From an uncultured Parabacteroides sp. (GTDB taxonomy: Bacteria > Bacteroidota > Bacteroidia > Bacteroidales > Tannerellaceae), in the NCBI GenBank assembly GCA_949296075.1, contig CASFNG010000015.1, forward strand, positions 62,001 to 126,000: a DNA stretch of 64,000 nucleotides. The letters are read 5' to 3'. The notes beneath the pieces are model-generated. The model worked only from the letters and a program-made list of their open reading frames with translations. It searched no databases and was not told where the DNA came from. The stretch's first letter is position 1. Each line of letters begins with the position of its first letter. Both the position numbers and the translations under genes were made by a program. Below, piece after piece: positions 1-8,443 of this stretch.

Positions 1-1507
1 TACCCGAGGTAGTCTGTGTCATCAAGCTGGTCGTCCCAGTAGGAGCTATCGTCAGGCAGGCGATATTACGGCGTCCATATTTCACCATATCCTCATACAA
101 GGCAGGATCCGCTTCACGCAAACGGTTAATAAACGGGTTGTTCGCCTCTCGCTTCGCATCAAATACCTCGAACGCCCCACGCTCCTTCGCCATAATTACG
201 GACGAACGGTAAGCGGACAAGGCCAATGTCTTCTGGACCTCCTCCGCGAAAGCGGTAGCCTCCTCAGTACCGTAGCGAAGTCCCAAAGCCGCCAACATAT
301 CCCCCTCCGCGGTGATACCTACACCGGTACGCCGCCCTTGCAAGGTCTTACGCTGGATCTTCTCCCATAAATGACGCTCAGCCTGTTTCACCTCTAATGA
401 TTCCGGGTCAGAATCGATCTTTGCGAGAATCATCTCTATCTTCTCCGACTCCAAGTCAATGATATCATCCATGATACGCTGAGCGAGCACAACATGCTTC
501 TTGAACAGGTCAAAATCAAAATACGCATCTGGCGTAAACGGATTTACCACATAAGAATATAAGTTGATCGCCAAAAGCCGGCAGCTGTCATAAGGGCAAA
601 GAGGTATTTCTCCGCAGGGATTCGTGGAAACCGTACGGAAACCGAGATCCGCATAGCAATCCGGCACAGACTCCTTCAAGATCGTATCCCAGAACAGGAC
701 CCCGGGCTCAGCGGATTTCCATGCGTTATGAATGATTTTCTTCCACAATGCAGAAGCATCGATCTCCTTCGAGTACCAAGGCTTATCCGAGTCGATCGGA
801 TATTGCTGCGTATAACTTCCGCCATTGATAGCGGCATTCATGAATTCGTCATCAATCTTCACGGAAACGTTGGCCCCCGTCACTTTGCCTTCCGTCATCT
901 TGGCATCAATAAAAGCCTCCGAATCCGGATGCTTGATCGAGACACTCAACATCAAGGCCCCACGACGTCCATCCTGGGCAACCTCACGAGTCGAGTTCGA
1001 GTAACGTTCCATAAAAGGCACCAACCCCGTAGAAGTCAAAGCAGAGTTCTTCACGGGCGAGCCTTTCGGACGGATATGGGACAGATCATGGCCTACACCT
1101 CCGCGACGCTTCATCAGTTGGACCTGCTCCTCATCGATACGGATGATCGCTCCATACGAATCCGCTTCCCCATCCAGCCCAATCACGAAGCAATTAGAGA
1201 GGGAGGCGATCTGATAGTCATTACCTATTCCCGTCATCGGGCTTCCTTGCGGAACGATATAGCGGAAATGGTCAAACAGGTCAAAAAGTTCCGGTTCCGA
1301 CAAGGGATTCGGATACTTGCTTTCTATGCGGGCAATCTCACTGGCCAAACGATGATGCATATCCATTGGGGATTTCTCATAAATATTCCCAAACGCATCC
1401 TTCAAGGCATATTTATTTACCCATACTTTAGCGGCGAGCTCGTCACCGGTAAAGTAATCCAATGAAGCCTTAAACGCTTCGTCAAAAGTATAAGTTTTTC
1501 TGTCCAC
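1..1507 (-). CDS. nrdJ: Adenosylcobalamin-dependent (class II) ribonucleoside reductase, N-terminal part
   Basis: Reduces ribonucleotides to deoxyribonucleotides with a B12-generated thiyl radical. The reading frame runs off the left edge, so only the first 502 residues are seen. A GTG start gives V/M-DRKTYTFDEAFKASLDYF, typical of the Bacteroidales protein. Visible landmarks: SNCF with the redox cysteine near residue 106, and the active-site N-x-C-x-E as NPCGE at about 296-300 in NPCGEIPLCPYDSCRL; near the edge is APTGTTSLMTQTTSG. A promoter (1533-1564) ends 25 bases upstream of the GTG and supports this start. No ATG is available nearby. Family assignment is firm; the gene symbol follows common use for class II enzymes. 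Confidence 0.93.
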   Translation of the reverse strand, partial: MDRKTYTFDEAFKASLDYFTGDELAAKVWVNKYALKDAFGNIYEKSPMDMHHRLASEIARIESKYPNPLSEPELFDLFDHFRYIVPQGSPMTGIGNDYQIASLSNCFVIGLDGEADSYGAIIRIDEEQVQLMKRRGGVGHDLSHIRPKGSPVKNSALTSTGLVPFMERYSNSTREVAQDGRRGALMLSVSIKHPDSEAFIDAKMTEGKVTGANVSVKIDDEFMNAAINGGSYTQQYPIDSDKPWYSKEIDASALWKKIIHNAWKSAEPGVLFWDTILKESVPDCYADLGFRTVSTNPCGEIPLCPYDSCRLLAINLYSYVVNPFTPDAYFDFDLFKKHVVLAQRIMDDIIDLESEKIEMILAKIDSDPESLEVKQAERHLWEKIQRKTLQGRRTGVGITAEGDMLAALGLRYGTEEATAFAEEVQKTLALSAYRSSVIMAKERGAFEVFDAKREANNPFINRLREADPALYEDMVKYGRRNIACLTIAPTGTTSLMTQTTSG

Positions 1508-1532
1508 AATAGTAGTTTTTATTTTATCGATG

Positions 1533-1564
1533 CAAGTTTACGCATACTTTATCAGTTATCCAAA
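1533..1564 (-). promoter_or_regulatory. Bacteroidales-type promoter of the RNR gene
   Basis: On the minus strand TTTG (1561-1564), 20 bases, then TAAACTTG (1533-1540). This is one base off the TAnnTTTG -7 consensus with an exact -33 element and the usual spacing. Confidence 0.55.
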
Positions 1565-1712
1565 TTACGCACCATTAAAAAAACAAGAGATTAAAAAGTT
1601 TTCCCAAAACTTCAATAACACCACCTATTTATCAATGACTTATAAAAACAAACAACCGCGCTTGTTTTCCAAAAAGGTTAACTCATCATTTTTCGAATAC
1701 TCCAAAACGAAG

Positions 1713-1735
1713 AAGGACGCCTATAAAGCGTCCTT
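1713..1735 (-). terminator. Intrinsic terminator downstream of dnaA
   Basis: Perfect 8-bp stem AAGGACGC/GCGTCCTT with a 7-base loop, 22 bases past the dnaA stop. On the minus strand it is followed by a pyrimidine stretch ending in TTTT. Confidence 0.75.
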
Positions 1736-1756
1736 TCCTAACTCTTGATTTCACCT

Positions 1757-3172
1757 TCAATTCTTGAGCATCACCTCAATCTCCTCCACGGAAGAGCGGA
1801 AGGCCTTACTCGTCTCGATCTGATCCTTGATCGTCTTACAAGCGTGCAACACGGTCGCATGATCCTTCTTCCCGACGAGCTTCCCTATATGCGAGAAGGA
1901 CGAATCGGTATATTTCTTCGCCAAGTACATCGTGATCTGACGTGCTTGCACGATTTCCCTCTTACGAGAGTTCGCCTGGATGACCGATTGCTCTATGTTA
2001 AAATACTTGCAAACTGTCTCCTGGATCGTCTGTACCGAGATCTGCTTCTTCTCCAAACGCACGGCCTGACTAATGACCCGCTTCGTCAACGGCAGATCGA
2101 TCTCCCGGTTATTGATCACGGCATTCGCCATCAAGGAGACCAAAATACCCTCCAAATCGCGCACGTTCTCGGTAACGTTATTAGCGATGAAATTGAACAC
2201 CTCATCAGGGATCACGATTCCATCGTGGCTAATCTTGTTCTTCAAGATCTTCTTGCGCAAGTCCAGATCCGGACGGCTCAATTCGGCCGTCAATCCCCAC
2301 TTCAGGCGAGTGACCAAACGCTCTTCCATCCCTTGCAGATCCACCGGAGGTTTATCCGAGGTCAGGATAAGCTGCTTCCCCAACTGGTGCAAATGATTAA
2401 ATATATGGAAGAATGTATTCTGCGTCTTATCCATGCCGATCAGCTCCTGAATATCATCCAGCAGCAAAACGTCTATATTCTGATAGAAGTTCAGGAAGTC
2501 GTTCGTGGCGTTCTTACGGACCGCATCGGTAAATTGAACCCGGAACAGATGAGAAGATACATAGAGCACCTTCTTCTCGGGATGCAACTCACGGATACGT
2601 GCCCCGATAGCATGGCACAGATGCGTTTTCCCCACGCCTGAAGGACCAAACACGAACAAGGGATTAAAAGTTGTCGTTCCCGGATCCTGAGCCACGGCCT
2701 CACCCGCGGTACGCACCAACTTATTGCTTGTCCCCTCAAAATAATTATCAAAATTATATTTCGGATTCAAGTGCGGATTCCAATCGCGCGCACTCACTTC
2801 CGGAGAGTGCACACCCACATAAGGAGGTGTCGCCGGGCGTGTAGCGTTACCTGACGGAGCCATTCCGTCTGCCTGCGTTTTTTCCCCGGTCGGGTAATCC
2901 ACTGTCCCCCCCGTCGTCTTATCTACCATGACACGGTAAATAAGGATAGTTCCTTGACCGATTATACGATGCAGCGTTACCTTCAACACATTCACGTACT
3001 TTTCCTCCAGATACTCATAGAAGAATTGGCTTGGCACCTGTATAGTGAATTTATTGTCTTCGTATGATAACGGGACGATCGGCACGAACCATGTGTCAAA
3101 CGCCGCCTTAGGCACGATGTCCTTAATGACGGCGAGGCACTTGCTCCACAATATTTGATAATCAGTCTGCAT
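1757..3172 (-). CDS. dnaA: Chromosomal replication initiator protein DnaA
   Basis: ATP-dependent initiator that binds and melts the replication origin. The 471-residue length is normal. Domain I (about 1-85) has the helicase-loading fold; a Gly/Pro/Thr-rich linker follows (88-125). The AAA+ domain has Walker A GPSGVGKT (176-183) and Walker B LLLDDI (236-241), then the TRLKWGL and NVRDLEG segments. Domain IV has the DnaA-box signature GKKDHATVLHACKTI (434-448). It is monocistronic, with its own terminator at 1713-1735, and the 366-base region upstream holds three inverted repeats listed separately. Identification is certain. Confidence 0.98.
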   Translation of the reverse strand: MQTDYQILWSKCLAVIKDIVPKAAFDTWFVPIVPLSYEDNKFTIQVPSQFFYEYLEEKYVNVLKVTLHRIIGQGTILIYRVMVDKTTGGTVDYPTGEKTQADGMAPSGNATRPATPPYVGVHSPEVSARDWNPHLNPKYNFDNYFEGTSNKLVRTAGEAVAQDPGTTTFNPLFVFGPSGVGKTHLCHAIGARIRELHPEKKVLYVSSHLFRVQFTDAVRKNATNDFLNFYQNIDVLLLDDIQELIGMDKTQNTFFHIFNHLHQLGKQLILTSDKPPVDLQGMEERLVTRLKWGLTAELSRPDLDLRKKILKNKISHDGIVIPDEVFNFIANNVTENVRDLEGILVSLMANAVINNREIDLPLTKRVISQAVRLEKKQISVQTIQETVCKYFNIEQSVIQANSRKREIVQARQITMYLAKKYTDSSFSHIGKLVGKKDHATVLHACKTIKDQIETSKAFRSSVEEIEVMLKN

Positions 3173-3218
3173 GTTTTATTTCTCTTCCACTAACAACTTT
3201 TCCTATCGGACTACAAAG

Positions 3219-3237
3219 TTTAGAAATTAATTCTAAA
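3219..3237. repeat. Inverted repeat TTTAGAA-N5-TTCTAAA at the dnaA promoter
   Basis: Perfect 7-bp arms around ATTAA, 47-65 bases upstream of the dnaA ATG and overlapping the weak -7-like box. Position and symmetry suggest an operator; no binding protein is known from the sequence. Confidence 0.5.
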
Positions 3238-3287
3238 AAAAAAAGTGCGATTTTGTTTGGTAAACAGGATTTTTCAATATCCCTTTT

Positions 3288-3329
3288 AATGTCAGACAGT
3301 TAGATATACATCGCTGATTTTCTGACATT
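3288..3329. repeat. Inverted repeat AATGTCAGA-N24-TCTGACATT
   Basis: Perfect 9-bp arms at 3288-3296 and 3321-3329. There is no U-run on either strand, so it is not a standard terminator. It could be a protein site or an RNA hairpin in a dnaA leader. Confidence 0.5.
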
Positions 3330-3485
3330 TATCATCACACACCCTTCACGAGTCCCCTATTTTAGAGCCATCTTCGCGAGACAAGCCTTCCATGCCCGGC
3401 AAAGCCCAAAAGCCATCCGCACAGGCTATCTTCCTTGCCTTAAACACCTTACCCCTCATCCTCGAGGATTTATACGGGGATACTT

Positions 3486-3508
3486 CTAATTAGAATGATT
3501 CTAAATAG
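3486..3508. promoter_or_regulatory. PerR/Fur-box-like palindrome
   Basis: Core TTAGAATGATTCTAA (3490-3504) is a perfect 7-1-7 dyad that fits the PerR consensus TTAnAATnATTnTAA. Outer bases CTA/TAG extend pairing to 3486-3508 with one mismatch. It lies 31 bases past the MCE stop and about 315 bases upstream of dnaA. The match is to the Bacillus consensus; binding here is inference. Confidence 0.45.
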
Positions 3509-3538
3509 GAACTAATCCCGGACACCTTGCCTTGTCTT

Positions 3539-4423
3539 TCAAAAGACAGAGAAGTGCACATAGCGCTTCGGATTCTCGCGCAGATCCAACAACAACTTGG
3601 AAGCGTTGTCCATCGTGCTGTTCAGATTGTCATATAAAGCCTTATCGTTCAGCAATAAGCCCACGCTATTATCCGTAGAGTTCAACTTATCCGTGGTCAG
3701 TTTCAGATTAGCCAAGGTAGCGTTGATCGAATTTACCGTGGTGGCGAGATCCAGTTCCTTCAAATTGGAGCTTACTTCCGAGAAATTAGACGTTATGGTA
3801 TGTAGGTCATTCACGATTCCGGGCACATCCTGACTCAGCAGGCGGTTAAGTTGCCGCGAGGAGGTTTCCAAGTTACCCGTCGTTGTCTCTATATGCTCCA
3901 GCGACCGCGTGAGCGCGGGATGGTTAATCAAGGTTTGCAAGCCCACCAAGATGGAATCGATCTTCGGGAGCATTCCCTCCACGCCGGGGAGTATGTTTTG
4001 CTGGATGGCCTGCATCATCTCTTCCTCCATGCGCCCCTCTATCGTATCACCGGGCTTCAGGTAATCATCCACGTAGGTATTCAGGTGAATATGCAGTTCC
4101 GCCCCCCCCAAGAAGCTGTTAACTACCGTGATATAGCTTCCTTTATTCAACCGCATCTTGTCCTCTAAGCTCACCTCCACGGTAATCTTGCCGGTAGTCG
4201 AGTAATCATAAACGATGTCGCGCACCAAACCTACCTTGAATCCCTCGATAAACACCGGGCTGGAGATCGTCACTCCCTTCACGTTCTTGAACGATACATA
4301 ATAATGGTTCACCGGCTGGAACAAGTTGATCCCTTTCAAATAGTTAATCCCCACATATAACAAGACCAAACTTACGATCGAGACCAATCCTATCTTCGCC
4401 TCCTTCGTGAATACATTTTTCAT
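3539..4423 (-). CDS. MCE/MlaD-family lipid-transport protein
   Basis: MlaD-type proteins are membrane-anchored, periplasmic lipid-binding parts of ABC systems that move phospholipids between the two membranes. This 294-residue protein has one N-terminal membrane segment (about 11-30), then an MCE domain (about 38-115) with VKGVTISSPVFIEGFKVGLV, and a long C-terminal helical region rich in Ser/Thr/Asn/Leu (about 135-285). It follows the amidase gene by 32 bases and is probably co-transcribed. The MlaE permease and MlaF ATPase are not next to it. The family is clear; the cargo is unknown. Confidence 0.9.
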   Translation of the reverse strand: MKNVFTKEAKIGLVSIVSLVLLYVGINYLKGINLFQPVNHYYVSFKNVKGVTISSPVFIEGFKVGLVRDIVYDYSTTGKITVEVSLEDKMRLNKGSYITVVNSFLGGAELHIHLNTYVDDYLKPGDTIEGRMEEEMMQAIQQNILPGVEGMLPKIDSILVGLQTLINHPALTRSLEHIETTTGNLETSSRQLNRLLSQDVPGIVNDLHTITSNFSEVSSNLKELDLATTVNSINATLANLKLTTDKLNSTDNSVGLLLNDKALYDNLNSTMDNASKLLLDLRENPKRYVHFSVF

Positions 4424-4455
4424 CTTCTTTTTTCTAAACTGTATGATTTACGTTT

Positions 4456-5676
4456 TCAATATTTCACCTTACGTCCATCCTTGAACGCGACAATAAAGGC
4501 ATCCTTGAAATCCTTCGCCACCTTACGGCGCGTTTTCCGGATCACGTTAAAGTCCGTTGTCTCTCCATAGGTATATTTATAGATGCCCTTCTCCACGTAA
4601 TAATCCACCGGCTTATATCCCTTCAACAAGCGGGAGTTAGCCGGTAGTTTCTTATCGGAAGTCAGTATCTGGACTTTATATACGATCTTCCCCTTGGGCT
4701 CCTCCTTGTTCGAGGCTTCCACCCGGGTAGACGCGGATGCACCATGCGATTTACGCCGCTTCCGGCTCAATATGTCCGCCTCGCTTCCGGGAGGAGGAGC
4801 ATCTACCTCGTCCGCTACCGGGCGCCCACTCTCCTCCACCTCTCCTATCTCCGGCTCTGGGGAGACAGAGGCCGCCGAGAGGTTGCCCACCCGACGATCG
4901 TAATTCCGCTTATAACGCGAGAAAGCGCCATACAAGGCCTTCGCCAACTGATCCTGCCCGGAGGAGGTACGCATGAAATCCTCTTCACGGCGATTCGATA
5001 TATAACCTAATTCAACCAGCACACTGGGCATACTCGTCTTGCGGAGCACCAGGAATCCGGCCTGCCGGACACCTCTATCCACCCGTCCACTTGTCTTGAA
5101 GGCTTTCTGCACCTCCGAGGCTAAGCTGACGCTTTGCTCCATGTGCTTGTTCTGCATGAACTCGAAAATGATGTACGACTCCGATGAGTTCGGATCGAAT
5201 CCCTCATAACGCTGCTGGTAATTGTCCTCCAACAGGATAGCGGAGTTCTCGCTCATGGCGACCTCCAGGTTCTCCTCGCTGCGGGCCAGACCCAGCGTGT
5301 ACGTCTCCGTCCCCTGTACGGAGCTTCCCCGTTTCACTGCATTCGTATGGATGGAGATGAACAAATCAGCCTTGTTACGATTCGCGATATTGGCCCGTTC
5401 ATCCAATTCCACGAAACGATCCGTCTGGCGGGTATAGATCACCCGTACATCCTTATCGTTCCGCTCGATCAGTCGTCCCAACTTCAAGGCGACCGAGAGA
5501 TTGATCTCTTTCTCATTGATTCTCGTCCCTCTCGCGCCCGGATCCTTCCCGCCATGCCCGGCATCGATCACGACCGTAAAGTCCTTCTCGCCGGCCTGGA
5601 GAGCGGGCAAGAAAAAGAACAGGGCGAACAATAAGCCTACGTATAGACAAGAGCTCTTTCTCACGACTGAAATCAT
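4456..5676 (-). CDS. N-acetylmuramoyl-L-alanine amidase (Amidase_3) with C-terminal SPOR-like domain
   Basis: Periplasmic zinc enzyme that removes stem peptides from MurNAc in peptidoglycan during cell separation. With the start at 5676 the protein has 406 residues: signal/membrane segment 10-28, then a catalytic domain with zinc ligands H41 (DAGHGG), E56 (KEIN) and H110 (SIHTN), and catalytic E222 (VELGY). A charged linker (270-328) leads to a C-terminal domain (331-404, YKVQILTS...) resembling a SPOR/septal domain. A longer in-frame start at 5775 lies inside the rplI terminator and upstream of the promoter at 5692-5723, so it is rejected. Confidence 0.93.
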   Translation of the reverse strand: MISVVRKSSCLYVGLLFALFFFLPALQAGEKDFTVVIDAGHGGKDPGARGTRINEKEINLSVALKLGRLIERNDKDVRVIYTRQTDRFVELDERANIANRNKADLFISIHTNAVKRGSSVQGTETYTLGLARSEENLEVAMSENSAILLEDNYQQRYEGFDPNSSESYIIFEFMQNKHMEQSVSLASEVQKAFKTSGRVDRGVRQAGFLVLRKTSMPSVLVELGYISNRREEDFMRTSSGQDQLAKALYGAFSRYKRNYDRRVGNLSAASVSPEPEIGEVEESGRPVADEVDAPPPGSEADILSRKRRKSHGASASTRVEASNKEEPKGKIVYKVQILTSDKKLPANSRLLKGYKPVDYYVEKGIYKYTYGETTDFNVIRKTRRKVAKDFKDAFIVAFKDGRKVKY

Positions 5677-5691
5677 TACGAATACGGAGGA

Positions 5692-5723
5692 CAAATGTAA
5701 CGCTTTTTTTGCTGATTGGCAGA
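5692..5723 (-). promoter_or_regulatory. Promoter of the amidase-MCE operon
   Basis: Minus strand TCTG (5720-5723), 20 bases, TACATTTG (5692-5699). The -7 matches TAnnTTTG exactly and the -33 has one mismatch. It sits 16 bases before the ATG at 5676. Confidence 0.65.
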
Positions 5724-5755
5724 AGCCTTTTGGATAATTAATAAAGATGGCAGAC

Positions 5756-5790
5756 AAAAAGAGCGGCCAGCCCACACGGACTGACCGCTC
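5756..5790 (-). terminator. Intrinsic terminator of the rpsF-rpsR-rplI operon
   Basis: A GC-rich hairpin (5761-5790; arms GAGCGGTCAG and CTGGCCGCTC on the minus strand, with one G-T pair) is followed by TTTTT (5756-5760), starting 29 bases after the rplI stop. Confidence 0.85.
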
Positions 5791-5818
5791 ATATCGTCGT
5801 TAGATAGAACAATCGATC

Positions 5819-6265
5819 TTACTCGGAAACGACCTCGAAAGGAATCTCCACCGAAACCTCCTTGTGAAGCTTGAGAGTAGCCTTATAGTTACCTACCTCC
5901 TTCACGGACTCCTTGATAGAGATAATCTTGCGGTCGATATTCTCGAATCCGGCCTTTGCCAAGGCATCCGCGATCTGGATATTCGTCACGGAACCGAAGA
6001 TCGTACCCGTAGAGCTGGTCTTGGCACCGATAGTCAAGGATACACCCTCCAACTTAGCGGCCAGAGCCTCAGCCTCTTCCTTGATCTTAGCCAATTTGTG
6101 CGCACGCTGCTTCAGATCCTCTGCCAGCACCTTCTTGGCGGACTCAGAAGCGATCACGGCTTTACCTTTGGGGATTAGAAAGTTACGTCCGTAACCGTCT
6201 TTTACCGTTACGATATCGTCCTTGTAGCCTAAGTTAGCTACATCCTCTTTCAAAATAACTTGCAT
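5819..6265 (-). CDS. rplI: 50S ribosomal protein L9
   Basis: Binds 23S rRNA domain V and projects from the large subunit. The 148 residues have the L9 N-terminal signature ([36 protein letters not shown]), the long connecting helix (about 45-75) and the C-terminal RNA-binding domain. It is the last gene of rpsF-rpsR-rplI, 20 bases after rpsR, and is followed by a strong terminator. Confidence 0.98.
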   Translation of the reverse strand: MQVILKEDVANLGYKDDIVTVKDGYGRNFLIPKGKAVIASESAKKVLAEDLKQRAHKLAKIKEEAEALAAKLEGVSLTIGAKTSSTGTIFGSVTNIQIADALAKAGFENIDRKIISIKESVKEVGNYKATLKLHKEVSVEIPFEVVSE

Positions 6266-6285
6266 ATTCTGTCTCCTCTAATTTA

Positions 6286-6555
6286 TTATTTCATCAAATC
6301 GGTTACGAAAGGAAGCAAAGCCAAGTGACGGGCACGCTTCACGGCCTGAGCCACGCGACGTTGGAACTTCAAGGAAGTACCCGTGATGCGACGCGGGAGA
6401 ATCTTGCCCTGCTCGTTCAAGAATTTCTTCAAGAACTCAGGATCCTTATAATCGATATACTTGATACCGTTCTTCTTGAAACGGCAATATTTCTTCTTCT
6501 TAACGTCAACTGAAGGCGGAGTTAAGTATCTGATTTCTGATTGAGTTGCTGCCAT
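6286..6555 (-). CDS. rpsR: 30S ribosomal protein S18
   Basis: Small-subunit platform protein that pairs with S6. The 89 residues include the typical [20 protein letters not shown] segment and the basic C-terminus ([22 protein letters not shown]). It starts 2 bases after the rpsF stop, consistent with coupled translation of the two partners. Confidence 0.98.
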   Translation of the reverse strand: MAATQSEIRYLTPPSVDVKKKKYCRFKKNGIKYIDYKDPEFLKKFLNEQGKILPRRITGTSLKFQRRVAQAVKRARHLALLPFVTDLMK

Positions 6556-6557
6556 GA

Positions 6558-6911
6558 TTAATTCTCCTTTACTGTTTCTTTAGATGCTTTCAAATTTCTT
6601 CTCTTAGCCGCGTATTCTGCCGCGTATTTGTCTTGACGGAAGGTCAAGAAACGGATCACACGCTCGTCACGACGGAAGTTCACCTCCAACGTAGCGATCA
6701 CGCTCGGATCAGCCTTAAACTCAACAAACTGATAGAAGCCCGTAGTCTTCTTATCGATCGGATAAGCTAACTTGCGTAAGCCCCAGTTTTCCTCGTTCAC
6801 GATCTCAGCACCTTGAGACTTCAAGAGATCCGTAAACTTTTCTACCGCTTCCTTCATCTGTGCGTCAGACAAAACGGGAGTCAAAATGAAAACGGTTTCG
6901 TAATTGTTCAT
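6558..6911 (-). CDS. rpsF: 30S ribosomal protein S6
   Basis: Binds 16S rRNA together with S18. The 117 residues show the S6 pattern: N-terminal [17 protein letters not shown], central [14 protein letters not shown] and [11 protein letters not shown]. First gene of the operon, with a near-perfect promoter 38 bases upstream. Confidence 0.98.
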   Translation of the reverse strand: MNNYETVFILTPVLSDAQMKEAVEKFTDLLKSQGAEIVNEENWGLRKLAYPIDKKTTGFYQFVEFKADPSVIATLEVNFRRDERVIRFLTFRQDKYAAEYAAKRRNLKASKETVKEN

Positions 6912-6949
6912 AAAACGCTATTTAATTGGATTAATAAAATTTTGCGGTG

Positions 6950-6981
6950 CAAAAGTAGTCATTATCCATGAACAAACCAAA
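6950..6981 (-). promoter_or_regulatory. Promoter of the rpsF-rpsR-rplI operon
   Basis: Minus strand TTTG (6978-6981), 20 bases, TACTTTTG (6950-6957). Both elements match the Bacteroidales consensus exactly. Confidence 0.8.
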
Positions 6982-7128
6982 CGGTTGGATCTTTTTTTCG
7001 CGCAAATTATCTGAAAGCCACAGGAATCCCGCGCGACATTCCCCTTATCACGCAAATTTCAAGCAAAAACATGGGCATCTTTCCGGAGAAAAAGCCAATT
7101 TCGCGTATCAGACATTAAGCATATCTTC

Positions 7129-8439
7129 ATGAACAAACCGAAATATACCATGAGCAAAAAAATCGTTTTATGCCTACTCTCCTCATTGATCTGCCTCGCC
7201 ATCCGCGGACAGGAGGATTTCGAGAAGTATTTCACGCGTAAGAGCCTACGGATCGACTTCGCCCTAAGCGGGAACAGGGAGAGCCAGGCCGCGGCTATCC
7301 AACGACTGCGCGAGGAGCCGGTATGGGCCGGACCGGTGAAGAACCTGATCGATCCTTTCGGATATGGCAGCTATTATATTAATGTATACGACGAGCGGAG
7401 TGGGGAGCGGATCTACTCCCGCGGATTCAACACCTTGTTCGAGGAATGGAGGAGCACGGAGCAGGCCAAGACAGAGACGCAGTCGTGGAGCAACAGCGTA
7501 TCCGTACCCTATCCCAAGGCGACCGTACGGATCGAGCTGGCCGCCCGAGACAAATCGGATATGCGGTTCTACCCGCTACTGACGCAAACGATCGACCCGA
7601 GCAGCATCTTTATCGACCGGGGAAAACTGAAAGAGAACCCGGTGACCCGGCTTCAATACAAGGGAGAGCCGGAAAGCAAACTGGATCTCGTGTTCCTCGC
7701 CGAGGGCTATACCGCCGACGAGCAAGAAAAATTCCAGGAGGACGCGCGTCGCTTCATGGAGGCCTTGTTCGACACGCCTCCCTACGACTCGCGACGGGAG
7801 GATTTCAATATCTGGGCGGTAGGCACCGAGTCCGAGGAATCGGGGACGGACGTATCCGGAAAAGGGATATTCAAGCATACCGCGCTCAACTCCGGCTATT
7901 ACACGTTCGGCGTGGATCGCTACCTGACGACTCCCGATATGGAGGCGATACGCGACGCCGTATGGAACGTCCCTTGCGACGCGATCTTCATCTTGGTGAA
8001 CACGGACACGTATGGCGGGGGCGGGATGTATAACTTTTACGCGATGGGCACCGCCGACAACCCGCGCACACCGGTCGTGTTCGTCCATGAGTTAGGACAC
8101 AGCCTCGCCGGGCTGGCCGACGAGTACTTCTCGTCCGAGGTAGCCTATCAAGACTTCTACGACTTGCGGCAGGAGCCTTGGGAGCCGAATATCACCACGT
8201 TAGTGGATTTCAGCTCGAAATGGAAAGACCTGCTTCCGCCCGATACCCCCATCCCTACCCCCTTGGACGAGGCACATCGGGACAAGCCCGGCGTATTCGA
8301 GGGAGGCGGGTATATCCCCAAAGGGATTTATCGCCCGATGGATCACTGCATGATGAGGGATTATGCGCCATTCTGCCCCGCATGCAGCCGGGCGATCTCC
8401 CGCATGATCGATTACTATACCGACAAGCCCGTACCTTGA
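7129..8439 (+). CDS. Secreted M64-family (IgA-type) metallopeptidase
   Basis: A zinc peptidase of the M64 group, whose founder cleaves human IgA; members are common in gut Bacteroidales and their true substrates are mostly unknown. The 436 residues have an N-terminal signal (hydrophobic 12-25), an N-terminal beta domain, and the catalytic site HELGHSLAGLADEYF with H320, E321, H324 and D331 as probable ligands/catalyst, plus downstream MMRDYAPFCPACSRAISRMI. The start could also be Met8 (7150), which directly precedes the basic signal region. It converges with ppx, with four bases between them. Host IgA cleavage cannot be inferred. Confidence 0.85.
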   Translation: MNKPKYTMSKKIVLCLLSSLICLAIRGQEDFEKYFTRKSLRIDFALSGNRESQAAAIQRLREEPVWAGPVKNLIDPFGYGSYYINVYDERSGERIYSRGFNTLFEEWRSTEQAKTETQSWSNSVSVPYPKATVRIELAARDKSDMRFYPLLTQTIDPSSIFIDRGKLKENPVTRLQYKGEPESKLDLVFLAEGYTADEQEKFQEDARRFMEALFDTPPYDSRREDFNIWAVGTESEESGTDVSGKGIFKHTALNSGYYTFGVDRYLTTPDMEAIRDAVWNVPCDAIFILVNTDTYGGGGMYNFYAMGTADNPRTPVVFVHELGHSLAGLADEYFSSEVAYQDFYDLRQEPWEPNITTLVDFSSKWKDLLPPDTPIPTPLDEAHRDKPGVFEGGGYIPKGIYRPMDHCMMRDYAPFCPACSRAISRMIDYYTDKPVP

Positions 8440-8443
8440 GCCG

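Larger units (their letters stand above)
3173..3538. other. 366-base non-coding region between dnaA and the MCE gene
   Basis: No reading frame here is convincing. It holds three inverted repeats (3219-3237, 3288-3329, 3486-3508) and an A-rich tract (3234-3244). A weak -7-like AAACTTTG (minus strand, 3214-3221) lies 42 bases before dnaA but lacks a -33 partner. I found no clear TTATCCACA-type DnaA box, so an oriC role is not supported. Confidence 0.6.

Noticed and set aside
1530-1748. A 72-codon open frame on the plus strand between RNR and dnaA
   Set aside because: Low-complexity AT-rich composition; it overlaps the RNR promoter and the dnaA terminator, and has no family resemblance.
1745-2641. 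Long plus-strand frame opposite dnaA
   Set aside because: Shadow of the certain dnaA coding frame.
3173-3538. Possible replication origin next to dnaA
   Set aside because: No cluster of TTATCCACA-like boxes. The ribosomal protein operon to the right is oriented against a fork leaving this point. Whole-chromosome skew would be needed.
5677-5775. Upstream extension of the amidase
   Set aside because: It would start inside the rplI terminator hairpin and upstream of the amidase promoter.
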